Positions 1 through 7,864 of a stretch of 33,806 nt of DNA are shown piece after piece (the stretch's first letter is position 1; the number at the start of each line of letters is the position of its first letter). The position numbers and the translations under genes were made by a program. Under the pieces are notes generated by a model. It made no database searches and was not told where the DNA came from. It was given only the letters and a program-made list of their open reading frames with translations. Source of the DNA: Deltaproteobacteria bacterium (GTDB lineage Bacteria; Desulfobacterota; Desulfuromonadia; Geobacterales; Geobacteraceae); the NCBI GenBank assembly GCA_021848385.1, contig JAJZUQ010000035.1:1-33806 (forward strand), written 5' to 3'.

Positions 1-1
1 T

Positions 2-340
2 ATGATACTGCCCAATAATGATTTTGTAAAAATTGCAATATTCATAATTGTCGGAGTTATAGGGCCAATATTGTCAATTAAAGAGCGAAATGAGTTGCCA
101 ATTAATACTAGCTTTGGACTTAAGTGGAGAAGAATAAAGTCAGCAGAGGCTATAGCAGAATTGTTAGTTGGTATTACGGGAGTGGTTGTGTTTTCATTAA
201 GTCATACCAAAGTACTAATTCCAGAAATCTTAGAATATTGCATAATCGGCTTAGCTTTTACCTTATTGGTTTGTGTCGGATTTGTTAAGGATTCATATAT
301 TAAAGCAAAAAAATGCGAGAAGAAGGAGGCGGGAGGTTAA
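2..340 (+). CDS. Hypothetical small membrane protein, possibly 5'-truncated by the window
   Basis: I do not recognise this 112-residue protein. It has about three hydrophobic segments (near residues 10-27, 52-69 and 79-96) separated by short charged loops, and it ends in a Lys/Glu-rich tail. This suggests a small inner-membrane protein with no visible enzyme motif. The ATG sits at the second base of the window, so no ribosome binding site can be seen and the true gene may begin further upstream. Base composition is clearly AT-rich compared with the genes from position 526 onward, which suggests horizontal acquisition. The stop is followed directly by a direct-repeat region without a gene. Confidence 0.5.
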   Translation: MILPNNDFVKIAIFIIVGVIGPILSIKERNELPINTSFGLKWRRIKSAEAIAELLVGITGVVVFSLSHTKVLIPEILEYCIIGLAFTLLVCVGFVKDSYIKAKKCEKKEAGG

Positions 341-392
341 CTCTTGACAATTGTTTTGAGGGGTAAAAGGGTCAGGTTTCAACTCTTGACAA
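339..392 (+). repeat. 12-bp direct repeat AACTCTTGACAA (x2)
   Basis: AACTCTTGACAA occurs at 339-350 and again at 381-392, separated by AT/G-rich sequence containing GGGTCAGG. Each copy contains a -35-like TTGACA, but I see no well-spaced -10 after either. The rest of the gap to the next gene (393-525) holds no ORF I can support. Confidence 0.5.
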
Positions 393-525
393 ATCTAGTA
401 GCGGCCTATAGGGGGCGAGCCTTGAATCTGTCATACATTGTTAATTTGGCAGAATTGGGTGAATCAAACTGTAACTTTACCACATCAGGCGGTCCACTTT
501 AAGCGTAGGAAAGGATACCCCAAGC

Positions 526-1071
526 GTGCGATGCCCGAAATGCGGATATGAGCGGAAAGCGGAAGATGTGGCGCCGGAATGGCAATGCCCCTCCTGCCAG
601 GTGGCCTACGCCAAGGCTTCCAATAGCAACTACTCCATGCGTCCCGAAACGAAAGTTTCTGCGCCGGCCAGCACCGGCAACTCGGCGGCCGGCATGCTCA
701 AGGGGGTCGTTGTGCTGGTGCTGGTGGCCGTAGTCGGCTACTACGGCTATTCGTTTGTCAGCGGCATAACCATCACCAGCGAGACTTCCGGCGGAATGAT
801 CGAAGCGAGCCCGATCAACGTGCCGGACAACGGCGTGCTCTTCTACACTGCGGCCGGCTGCCGCTACTGCGACCAGGCCAGGCAGTACCTGAAAAAGCAC
901 GACATCAGTTTCGAGGAGATCGATATTAACGGCAGTGACCGGGGGAGACAGGATTTCCAGAAGCTGGGAGCCATGGGAACGCCGATTATTGTCGTAGGGG
1001 ATACAAGGATGGTTGGTTTCAACGAAGGGGAACTGAAGGGTTTGCTGAAATCGAAGGGGAAATGGAAATAG
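526..1071 (+). CDS. Membrane-anchored glutaredoxin-domain protein with N-terminal zinc ribbon
   Basis: This 181-residue protein has three parts. Residues 1-30 form a zinc ribbon with two CxxC knuckles (C3/C6 and C21/C24). Residues 58-80 are one hydrophobic membrane segment. Residues 103-180 are a glutaredoxin/thioredoxin-fold domain with a CRYC redox pair (C112/C115) and the cis-proline TP at 152-153. Glutaredoxins reduce disulfides. Here the catalytic domain is tethered to the membrane and, by the order of charges, could sit on the periplasmic side with the zinc ribbon in the cytoplasm. The GTG start is chosen because it places the first zinc Cys at residue 3 and has an AGGAAAGGA-like ribosome site about 10 bases upstream. 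The partner protein is unknown. The downstream ATPase is 146 bp away with a hairpin repeat in between, so cotranscription is uncertain. Confidence 0.85.
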   Translation: MRCPKCGYERKAEDVAPEWQCPSCQVAYAKASNSNYSMRPETKVSAPASTGNSAAGMLKGVVVLVLVAVVGYYGYSFVSGITITSETSGGMIEASPINVPDNGVLFYTAAGCRYCDQARQYLKKHDISFEEIDINGSDRGRQDFQKLGAMGTPIIVVGDTRMVGFNEGELKGLLKSKGKWK

Positions 1072-1167
1072 GGATGTGAGAATTGGCGACATGGCATCGT
1101 CTGCGCAAGAAGTGCGGATGAAGGCGCCTTTCTCGACTGGTAGGCAGACGGTCGCCCTCCCCTTTAT

Positions 1168-1188
1168 CCCCTCCCATCAAGGGAGGGG
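1168..1188. repeat. Perfect 8-bp stem-loop, CCCTCCC-ATCAA-GGGAGGG type intergenic repeat
   Basis: CCCCTCCC at 1168-1175 pairs perfectly with GGGAGGGG at 1181-1188 around an ATCAA loop. Pyrimidine-rich sequence precedes it and more purines follow. It resembles a common interspersed bacterial palindrome (recognised from memory). It lies about 30 bases before the ATPase start, so it could also act on that gene's mRNA. There is no U-tract, so it is not a standard terminator. Confidence 0.6.
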
Positions 1189-1217
1189 AGGAGTTTAGAT
1201 AGCCGAAGGGGCCAACC

Positions 1218-3869
1218 ATGGCGTGGTACAGAAAAAGCATAGCCGATACCCTGGCCGAACTCGGCTCGTCTGCCGTTGGACTCTCGGCGGAAGAGGCGGC
1301 AAAGCGGCTGGCTGTCCACGGTCCCAACGAACTCGTGGAAAAGCGTGGCCGCACGCCGCTGGCCATGCTCCTTGCCCAGTTCCTCGATTTCTCCATTCTC
1401 GTGCTCATAGGGGCGGCGATCCTGTCGGCTGCTCTGGGGGACCTCCATGACGCCCTGGCGATCATGGCCATTGTCGTTCTCAATGCGGTGATCGGGTTTA
1501 TCCAGGAATTCCGGGCGGAAAAGGCGATTGCCGCCCTGAAACGGATGTCTGCACCTTCGGCAATAGTGTTACGCGGCGGTACACCGGAGCAGATACCGGC
1601 ATCCCTGATCGTGCCGGGAGATATCGTGCTTCTGGAGGCGGGAAACGTGGTGCCGGCCGATCTGCGGCTCATGGAGGCGATGCGGCTCCAGGCGGAGGAG
1701 TCTGCCCTGACCGGCGAGTCGGTTCCCGTTGAAAAAAAAGTTGCTCCCCTTGCCGGAGACCGCCTTCCCCTGGGGGACCGGATGAACCTCACCTACAAGG
1801 GGACGGTGGTGGTGACCGGGCGGGGGAGGGGGGTGGCCGTTGCCACCGGCATGGGGACGGAGCTTGGGAAGATCGCCGCCATGCTCCAGGCGACGGGAGA
1901 GGTAAAGACTCCCTTGCAGAAGCGGCTGGCCGGTTTCGGTAAGCGGCTCGCCCTGGTGATCCTGCTCGTCTGCGCTGCGGTCTTCCTCCTCGGTTTTCTT
2001 CGGGGGGAACCGCCCCTCCTCATGTTCCTTACTGCCGTTTCCCTTGCCGTTGCCGCCATTCCCGAAGCGCTTCCCGCCGTGGTTACCATATCCCTCGCCC
2101 TCGGGGCGCGCAAGATGGTGCGGCAAAACGCCCTCATCCGCCGCCTGCCGGCGGTGGAGACCCTCGGCTCCGTGACCCATATCTGCTCCGACAAGACCGG
2201 CACCCTCACCCTGAACCGGATGACCGTCGAACAGGTATGGCTGGAGGGGCGACTTATTTCCCCGGTCGAACTGCCGGCTCCGGCAGGCCCGCCTGCCGCT
2301 ACCTCCGCTGAATGGCTGCTGGCGGCGTCAGCCCTCTGCAACGATGTCCATTATGCCGGTGCGGCTGCGGGGGTGGGGGACCCGACCGAAGTGGCCCTCT
2401 ACGCCATGGCTGCGGCAGGGGGATATGGCAAGAAGGAGCTGGTCCACCGCTTCCCCCGGCTGGCCGAACTCCCCTTCGATGCCGGACGCAGGTGCATGAC
2501 CACCTTTCACCGGGGGGATATGGGGGTGATCTCTTTCACGAAAGGTGCGGCGGAGGTGGTGCTGGCACGCTCCACCCACCTTCTGACAGCCGCCGGTCCA
2601 AGCCCCTTCGACCGGGATGAATTGCACCGTGCCAGTGAGCTCATGGCCGATCAGGGACTGCGGGTGCTGGCCCTGGCCATGCGGCGCTGGGAAAAGGTGC
2701 CCGACCTGCTCGAAACGGATGCGGAAACCGGTCTTACCCTCATAGGTCTGGTCGGTATGCTCGACCCCCCCCGCGAGGAGGCGGTGGCAGCGGTGGCCCT
2801 CTGTCGCGGGGCGGGGATAACACCGGTGATGATAACCGGCGACCATCCCGTCACGGCCCGGGTCATCGCCCGGCGGGTCGGTATTCTCACCGATGGGGGT
2901 GAGATGGTGCTGACCGGCAGGGAACTGGAGGATATGTCGCTGGAGGAGCTGGAACGGGAAGTGGAGCGGGTGCGGGTCTACGCGCGGGTCGCCCCGGAGC
3001 AGAAGCTAAAGATCGTCAGGGCGCTCCAGGACAAGGGTCATTACGTCGCCATGACCGGCGACGGGGTAAACGATGCGCCGGCCCTGCAGCGGGCCGACAT
3101 CGGGGTCGCCATGGGGATAACCGGCACCGATGTGGCGAAGGAGGCGTCGGCCATGATCCTCCTGGACGACAACTTTGCCACTATCGTCAAGGCGGTCAGG
3201 GAAGGGCGTCGGATCTACGTTAACATCCTCAAGTTCATTACCTATTCCATTACTTCCAATGCCGGCACCCTGGTCGCCATCTGCTGTGCCCCCCTGATTG
3301 GGCTGCCGCTGCCGCTCCTCCCGATTCAGATCCTCTGGCTCAACCTGCTCTGCGACAGCCTGCCTGGCCTGGCGTTGGCGGTCGAACCAGCGGAGCCTGA
3401 TGTCATGGAGCGCCCCCCCGTGAAACCGGATGAAGGGGTCTTTGATGGCGGTCGCGGCTGGTTCATCGCCGGATTCGGTCTGCAGATCGGGATCGTTGCC
3501 CTCATCCTCCAGTATTACGCCATGGCTAACGGCATGGCGTGGCAGACCATGGTCTTCACCTTCCTGGTTGCGAACCGGATGGCGGTCGCCTTTACCGTCC
3601 GTTCCCGGCGGGATTCCCTCCTCACCATCGGAGTTTTCAGCAATCCAGTGCTTGTCTTTGCCGTCCTTATTACCCTGCTGTTGCAACTGGCAGCGGTCTA
3701 CCTGCCGGTCTCGCATCCCCTTTTTACCACCGTTCCTCTCGCTCCGGCCGAACTGGCGGTAACCCTCATCCTTGCCGCCGGCATGCTGGCGGTGGGGGAG
3801 GGGGAGAAATTCCTGCTGCGGATGTTCCGCTCTTCCATAACGGTTCAGGATAACAACCCACCTCTTTAA
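1218..3869 (+). CDS. Cation-translocating P-type ATPase, P2 (Ca2+-ATPase-like)
   Basis: This 883-residue P-type ATPase has every core element in order: an N-terminal cation ATPase domain, the actuator loop TGES (165-168), the M4 ion motif PEALP (282-286), the phosphorylation site DKTGT (D325), and the hinge GDGVNDAP (D615 to P621). C-terminal membrane helices follow. The family couples ATP hydrolysis to export of a cation, usually Ca2+, across the cytoplasmic membrane. Ion-site residues E283 (M4), N681 (M5), N709 and D713 (M6) are present. The position matching SERCA E771 is T684, as expected for a single-site PMCA-like pump rather than a two-site pump; this comparison relies on remembered SERCA sequence. 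No N-terminal heavy-metal-binding domain or CPC motif is present, arguing against Cu/Zn/Cd transport. Mn2+ or Na+ cannot be excluded. The ATG has a purine-rich AAGGGG site upstream. Confidence 0.9.
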   Translation: MAWYRKSIADTLAELGSSAVGLSAEEAAKRLAVHGPNELVEKRGRTPLAMLLAQFLDFSILVLIGAAILSAALGDLHDALAIMAIVVLNAVIGFIQEFRAEKAIAALKRMSAPSAIVLRGGTPEQIPASLIVPGDIVLLEAGNVVPADLRLMEAMRLQAEESALTGESVPVEKKVAPLAGDRLPLGDRMNLTYKGTVVVTGRGRGVAVATGMGTELGKIAAMLQATGEVKTPLQKRLAGFGKRLALVILLVCAAVFLLGFLRGEPPLLMFLTAVSLAVAAIPEALPAVVTISLALGARKMVRQNALIRRLPAVETLGSVTHICSDKTGTLTLNRMTVEQVWLEGRLISPVELPAPAGPPAATSAEWLLAASALCNDVHYAGAAAGVGDPTEVALYAMAAAGGYGKKELVHRFPRLAELPFDAGRRCMTTFHRGDMGVISFTKGAAEVVLARSTHLLTAAGPSPFDRDELHRASELMADQGLRVLALAMRRWEKVPDLLETDAETGLTLIGLVGMLDPPREEAVAAVALCRGAGITPVMITGDHPVTARVIARRVGILTDGGEMVLTGRELEDMSLEELEREVERVRVYARVAPEQKLKIVRALQDKGHYVAMTGDGVNDAPALQRADIGVAMGITGTDVAKEASAMILLDDNFATIVKAVREGRRIYVNILKFITYSITSNAGTLVAICCAPLIGLPLPLLPIQILWLNLLCDSLPGLALAVEPAEPDVMERPPVKPDEGVFDGGRGWFIAGFGLQIGIVALILQYYAMANGMAWQTMVFTFLVANRMAVAFTVRSRRDSLLTIGVFSNPVLVFAVLITLLLQLAAVYLPVSHPLFTTVPLAPAELAVTLILAAGMLAVGEGEKFLLRMFRSSITVQDNNPPL

Positions 3870-3873
3870 ACTA

Positions 3874-3902
3874 TTGACATTAAGGGGGCGAGAGGATTAC
3901 AT
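3874..3902 (+). promoter_or_regulatory. Candidate sigma-70 promoter for the CstA-family gene
   Basis: TTGACA (3874-3879) is followed by a 17-base spacer and a weak -10 TTACAT (3897-3902). A 6-bp hairpin (CTCAGG 3932-3937 with CCTGAG 3946-3951) lies in the resulting leader. The -35 is perfect but the -10 is poor. Confidence 0.35.
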
Positions 3903-4013
3903 AAACTTGATCCCTGACCGCTTTAACCTCACTCAGGACCACTTCCCTGAGGGGGTTGATTGCGTCTTTATGGTGCCTGATCAGATTATCAATACCTAAA
4001 AGAGGATTGACCC

Positions 4014-5858
4014 GTGAGTGTAATTTACCTGTTGGTATCCGCCCTCTGTGTCCTTGCCCTGGCGTACCGTTACTATTCGGCCTTCATTGCCGCCAGGGTG
4101 TTGATGCTTGACGACCGGAATATTACGCCGGCCGTTACCTGCAATGATGGTAAGGATTACGTGCCCACGAACAAGTGGGTCGTATTCGGACATCACTTTG
4201 CGGCCATTGCGGGGGCAGGACCGCTGATCGGACCCACGCTGGCGGCCCAGTACGGATGGGGACCCGGATTTTTCTGGATACTGCTGGGTTCTGTTTTTGC
4301 CGGTTGCGTCCACGACATGATCATCCTCTTCGCATCGGTCCGCCATAAGGGACAGTCCCTGTCGGTTATCGCAAAGAAGGACGTGAGCAGTCTTACCGGC
4401 GTGACCACCGCGTTCGTGACCCTTTTTATCATCATCGTCGCCCTGGCCGGTCTTGCCGTGGCCGTCGCGAATGCCCTTTACAACAACCCCTGGGGTGTGT
4501 TCACCATCGGCATGACCATTCCCATTGCCATGGTGGTTGGCGTCTATATGTTCAAGATTAGACCGGGCGCGATTCTGTCCGGAACGGTCTTCGGCGTTGT
4601 CGCCGTGCTTGCCGCTGTCTATTTCGGGGCACCCCTTGCAGAATCTTCCCTTGCCGGATGGTTCACCTTCAGCAAGGAGAGCCTTTCGGTCATCCTGCCG
4701 GTCTACGGTTTCTGTGCGGCGGCACTGCCCGTATGGCTGCTGCTCGCACCGAGGGATTACCTCAGCACCTACATGAAGATCGCCGTTATCGGGGGGCTGG
4801 CGCTCGGCCTAATCTTCGTCAATCCTACCGTGCAGATGCCCTTTGTGACCCGATTTATCAGCGGCAGCGGGCCGATCATCCCCGGACCGGTATGGCCCTA
4901 TGTATTCATTACCATCGCCTGCGGCGCCATCTCCGGATTCCATGCCCTGATCGGTTCCGGCACGACCCCCAAAATGCTGGAAAAGGAAAGCCAGGTACGC
5001 ATGGTGGGGTATGGCGCCATGCTGACCGAAGCCTTTATCGGCCTGATGGCGCTCCTTGCCGCCGTGACCCTGGTGCCCAATGATTACTTTGCCATCAACA
5101 CGTCGGCGGCCGCCTTTGCCAAGCTCAACATGCCGGTCAGGAACCTGCCGGAGTTATGCAACCTCGTGGGGCTTGATGTCGCCCATCGCCCCGGCGGGGC
5201 GATCTCGCTTGCCGTCGGCACGGCGTACATTTTCTCCCATGTCGGCGTGGGACTGCAGCACACGATGAAATACTGGTTTCAGTTCATCATCATGTTCGAG
5301 GCGCTGTTCATCCTGACAACGATAGATGCGGGAACCCGGGTGGCGCGCTATATTTTGCAGGATATCCTGGGAAACATCTATACACCGCTCAAGCAGACAG
5401 ACTGGATACCCGGCGTCATACTGACGAGCGGTGCCGTCTCCTTTGCCTGGGGATACATACTCTACACCGGGGACGTCTCGACTATCTGGCCCCTGTTCGG
5501 GGTGACGAATCAGACGCTGGCGGCGCTGGCGCTGGCTATCGGGACAACGATCATCCTCCGGATTGCGGCGAAGAAGTCCTATGCCCTGATCACGGCGCTG
5601 CCGTGTGCCTTTATCACGGTGACAACATTCGCGGCAGGTTTCATGAACATCAGACTCTACCTGACAAAAGGAATGATGCTTAACACCGTTCTCAGTGTCG
5701 TCATCCTTGTTCTGGTGACGGTCATCATCGTGGAAAACATGCGCGTCTGGATAACGCTCCTCAAGACGGAGAAGCCGGCCGGCATGAATGACGAGCGGGA
5801 GATAATCTACTGTCCGGTCGTCTCCGAACATGCACCCGACGATCTGCCGCTTGCGTAA
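4014..5858 (+). CDS. cstA: CstA-family (carbon starvation protein) transporter
   Basis: This 614-residue, very hydrophobic protein carries the N-terminal CstA hallmarks: a YRYYSAFIAARVL-like segment, then NKWVVFGHHFAAIAGAGPLIGP (about residues 52-73). About 15 or more membrane segments follow, including IGSGTTPKMLEKE in the middle. CstA/BtsT proteins import peptides or pyruvate under carbon limitation; the substrate here cannot be told. It is shorter than E. coli CstA (about 700 residues), as in many non-enteric homologs. The GTG start is preceded by AGAGGA about 7 bases upstream and starts the protein at the usual hydrophobic first helix. No CstA-linked small YbdD-type gene is visible next to it. 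It appears to be a single-gene unit. Confidence 0.9.
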   Translation: MSVIYLLVSALCVLALAYRYYSAFIAARVLMLDDRNITPAVTCNDGKDYVPTNKWVVFGHHFAAIAGAGPLIGPTLAAQYGWGPGFFWILLGSVFAGCVHDMIILFASVRHKGQSLSVIAKKDVSSLTGVTTAFVTLFIIIVALAGLAVAVANALYNNPWGVFTIGMTIPIAMVVGVYMFKIRPGAILSGTVFGVVAVLAAVYFGAPLAESSLAGWFTFSKESLSVILPVYGFCAAALPVWLLLAPRDYLSTYMKIAVIGGLALGLIFVNPTVQMPFVTRFISGSGPIIPGPVWPYVFITIACGAISGFHALIGSGTTPKMLEKESQVRMVGYGAMLTEAFIGLMALLAAVTLVPNDYFAINTSAAAFAKLNMPVRNLPELCNLVGLDVAHRPGGAISLAVGTAYIFSHVGVGLQHTMKYWFQFIIMFEALFILTTIDAGTRVARYILQDILGNIYTPLKQTDWIPGVILTSGAVSFAWGYILYTGDVSTIWPLFGVTNQTLAALALAIGTTIILRIAAKKSYALITALPCAFITVTTFAAGFMNIRLYLTKGMMLNTVLSVVILVLVTVIIVENMRVWITLLKTEKPAGMNDEREIIYCPVVSEHAPDDLPLA

Positions 5859-5920
5859 CATGCTCTGTCGATCTGCATCGCGTTGATTGTGAATCAGGAG
5901 AAAGATGATATATTTTGCGA

Positions 5921-6094
5921 ATGGAAATGATTCGGAAATTACCTGATCCCGGGATATGTCGCACCCGTCAACTATTTGATACGTCGTACTATCTGTGTCT
6001 TGTGGAAGATCCGATCTCCTGTCAGCAGCTGAACGTGATTCATGGCGAGTATATGTGCAATCATTGCCTCAGGCTTAACTTTTCGAAGGTCTAA
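5921..6094 (+). CDS. Possible 57-residue Cys-rich small protein
   Basis: An ATG ORF of 57 codons contains cysteines at residues 13, 26, 34, 46 and 49, ending in a CNHC pair that resembles half a zinc site. A second ATG lies two codons downstream. The nearest Shine-Dalgarno-like AGGAG (5896-5900) is about 20 bases upstream, which is too far for good initiation. No family is recognised. It lies in the 277-base gap between the CstA gene and the small secreted protein. It may be a real small protein, a remnant, or chance. Confidence 0.3.
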   Translation: MEMIRKLPDPGICRTRQLFDTSYYLCLVEDPISCQQLNVIHGEYMCNHCLRLNFSKV

Positions 6095-6135
6095 ACGAGC
6101 AAATAATACCATCATACCACGCGAGGAAAATCCAG

Positions 6136-6399
6136 ATGAATAAACGAACCAAAATCGTCACGTTTACTCTTGCCATTCTGCTTGTCGGCAGCATTGCCTA
6201 TGCAGCAGAAAAGAGGAAGCAGTCCAGGCAGGTGGCTAAAGACCTCGATTCGATCCCTGAAGAAGCATTGGCTGCTGAATTATTGGAATCAACTGAAGAG
6301 AGTCAGGTAAAAGTTGTTGATATTGCTGATGTGCCTCCCCCTGATGCTGACAAAAAAATCGTCAAAGTCCAGGTTATAGCTGATCAGCCCAAGAAATAA
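6136..6399 (+). CDS. Small secreted protein of unknown function
   Basis: The 87-residue product begins with a classical signal peptide: a basic MNKRTK start, a hydrophobic core over residues 8-22, and AYA before a likely cleavage after residue 23. The mature part (about 64 residues) is highly charged, with no Cys, a Glu-rich centre, and a PPPDADKK stretch before a short beta-like segment. No family is recognised. A GAGGAAAA ribosome site precedes the ATG and a strong terminator follows within 30 bases. It therefore looks like a genuine monocistronic gene for a periplasmic protein. Confidence 0.6.
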   Translation: MNKRTKIVTFTLAILLVGSIAYAAEKRKQSRQVAKDLDSIPEEALAAELLESTEESQVKVVDIADVPPPDADKKIVKVQVIADQPKK

Positions 6400-6425
6400 C
6401 GTACACTGTTATATGATTGATACAG

Positions 6426-6459
6426 GAACCCTGGTTACCAGCCGGGGTTCTTTGTTGTC
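6426..6459 (+). terminator. Rho-independent terminator
   Basis: GAACCCTGG (6426-6434) pairs with CCGGGGTTC (6442-6450), including one G-T wobble, and is followed by TTTGTTGTCTT. It ends the transcript of the small secreted protein at 6399. The stretch from 6460 to 6679 holds no gene I can support on either strand. Confidence 0.8.
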
Positions 6460-6679
6460 TTGAATTGACATTATCAGAATATCCATGTATACCGGGACAT
6501 CCTGTTACAACGAATTGAGATGACATGATCTTCCCCCCACTGTGTAATTTCATCTCTCGTAAAGTCCCCTGCATAATCCTCCGGGTTGAGTTGTCCCCTA
6601 CCTGCGTACCCTCTTCACCTCGTATTCTGACGTTTAAACTGGCTTCCAAGCTTAATGACACAATTAACAGAAGGCTAAA

Positions 6680-7150
6680 ATGCTCCAAAAAGTAATCTCT
6701 GGTGGTCAGACAGGAGTAGATCGAGCAGGATTGGATGCAGCTTTGAATGCTGCCATTCCTATAGGCGGATATTGCCCTAGAGGAAGGATTGCAGAGGATG
6801 GAACCATTCCAGAGAAGTATCCGCTGATCGAACTTGAATCACCTGATACCTATTACAGGACAGAGCAGAATGTTATCAAATCCGATGGAACGTTGATCCT
6901 CAATAAAGGCCCCCTGTCCGAAGGGACAAAGCTCACCCGGGACTTCACGGTAAAATATGGTAAACCATGCCTCATCGTGCAGCTTGAGAAGCCGATAGAC
7001 CCGGTCCATGTCACCCGCTGGATACGTGAACAATTCATAAGCGTGTTGAACATTGCAGGGCCACGAGAGTCAAAATTACCAGAAGGCATCTATAACGAAG
7101 CGTGTACCTATCTCGATAACGTATTCACCAGACTAAAGGAGACCGCCTAA
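6680..7150 (+). CDS. SLOG-superfamily protein, 'putative molybdenum carrier' type
   Basis: This 156-residue protein starts with VISGGQTGVDRAGLDAAL (residues 5-22), the nucleotide-binding signature of the putative molybdenum carrier/SLOG family. GYCPRGRIAEDG and KGPLSEGTKLT motifs follow, and it spans the usual family length. SLOG proteins bind nucleotides or nucleotide-derived ligands. The molybdenum-carrier name comes from an algal protein with this fold, so the actual ligand is uncertain. It overlaps the following MucR-like gene by one base (TAATG), so the two are probably translated together. This suggests a ligand-binding partner or effector for the regulator, or an accessory/defence role, as SLOG proteins often occur in such loci. 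The ATG has a weak AGAAGG site about 8 bases upstream. Confidence 0.85.
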   Translation: MLQKVISGGQTGVDRAGLDAALNAAIPIGGYCPRGRIAEDGTIPEKYPLIELESPDTYYRTEQNVIKSDGTLILNKGPLSEGTKLTRDFTVKYGKPCLIVQLEKPIDPVHVTRWIREQFISVLNIAGPRESKLPEGIYNEACTYLDNVFTRLKETA

Positions 7151-7665
7151 TGCCCACACTGTTCGAAATGACAACCGAAATCGTAAGAGCCCATGCAGGA
7201 TCGACCCAGATGACTACCGAAGAGATGATAGAGGAACTGCACAAGGTACACGCTGCACTTCAGGCCCTGGAGTCAGGCAGGCCCGCAGCAGAAGAAAAGC
7301 CTGCGCTTACCGTAAAGCAGGCATTCAAGAAGGATGAAGTGATCTGCATGGTATGCGGCAAAGGGGGGATGAAGACCCTCAAGAGACACCTGGCCCAGGC
7401 GCATGACCTGAAGCCCGGTCAATATCGTAAGCAGTTCGGCATCCCGAGCACCCAGAGTTTATCTGCCAGGAGCTATTCCGAGTCTCGCAGGAAGATGGCG
7501 GAGGAGAGGGGATTGGGTGATGTGCTCGCTAAAGCCAGGGCGGCAAGAGTCGCGAAGGCACAAGTGAAGAAGGCCGCAGTGCCGGCAAAAGCGCAGAAAA
7601 CCATTGCGCCTGCCAAGGCCGGGAAAGCTGCACTAGCCAAGACGGTAAATAAGGTGAAAAAGTAG
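7150..7665 (+). CDS. MucR/Ros-family zinc-finger transcriptional regulator with Lys/Ala-rich tail
   Basis: The 171-residue protein contains the MucR/Ros core around residues 55-120: an atypical zinc finger (CxxC, ten residues, then H-x4-H) followed by the DLKPGQYRKQFGIP segment typical of the family. MucR proteins bind AT-rich DNA and act as global, H-NS-like repressors. The finger spacing is one residue longer than in the MucR sequences I remember, because of an extra Gly. The last 45 or so residues are almost only Lys, Ala, Val and Pro, like a histone H1 tail, and should add non-specific DNA binding. The start codon overlaps the stop of the SLOG gene. A foreign-DNA silencer inside an apparent island is a sensible context. 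Confidence 0.88.
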   Translation: MPTLFEMTTEIVRAHAGSTQMTTEEMIEELHKVHAALQALESGRPAAEEKPALTVKQAFKKDEVICMVCGKGGMKTLKRHLAQAHDLKPGQYRKQFGIPSTQSLSARSYSESRRKMAEERGLGDVLAKARAARVAKAQVKKAAVPAKAQKTIAPAKAGKAALAKTVNKVKK

Positions 7666-7730
7666 AGCTTATCGCAAATGTATCTACCATGTCAGTCCCG
7701 CAAAGGTTCTGAGCGGGAATCTGGTTATGG

Positions 7731-7764
7731 CTGTCATCCCCGATAACGGCTTCGGGGATGACAG
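7731..7764. terminator. Perfect 13-bp stem-loop between convergent genes
   Basis: CTGTCATCCCCGA (7731-7743) pairs perfectly with TCGGGGATGACAG (7752-7764) around an 8-base loop. A smaller hairpin, TCCCGC/GCGGGA, lies just before it. It sits between the MucR gene (+) and the AEC transporter (-), where a bidirectional terminator is expected. There is only a weak T-run, and the GTCATCCCCGA core looks like an interspersed palindromic repeat, so it may be both. Confidence 0.6.
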
Positions 7765-7864
7765 AGCGTTTTGCAAAAGCCTCAGTAGTATTATCCATGT
7801 CTATGGGGCACGGCATTCATTTTGACCATTTCTACATCGTGCGAATCGGTCTGCCAGAAGCGAC

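Noticed and set aside
5905..5946. 13-codon leader-peptide-like ORF after AGGAG
   Set aside because: Spacing is short, the peptide has no regulatory residue run, and no attenuator hairpin pair is seen.
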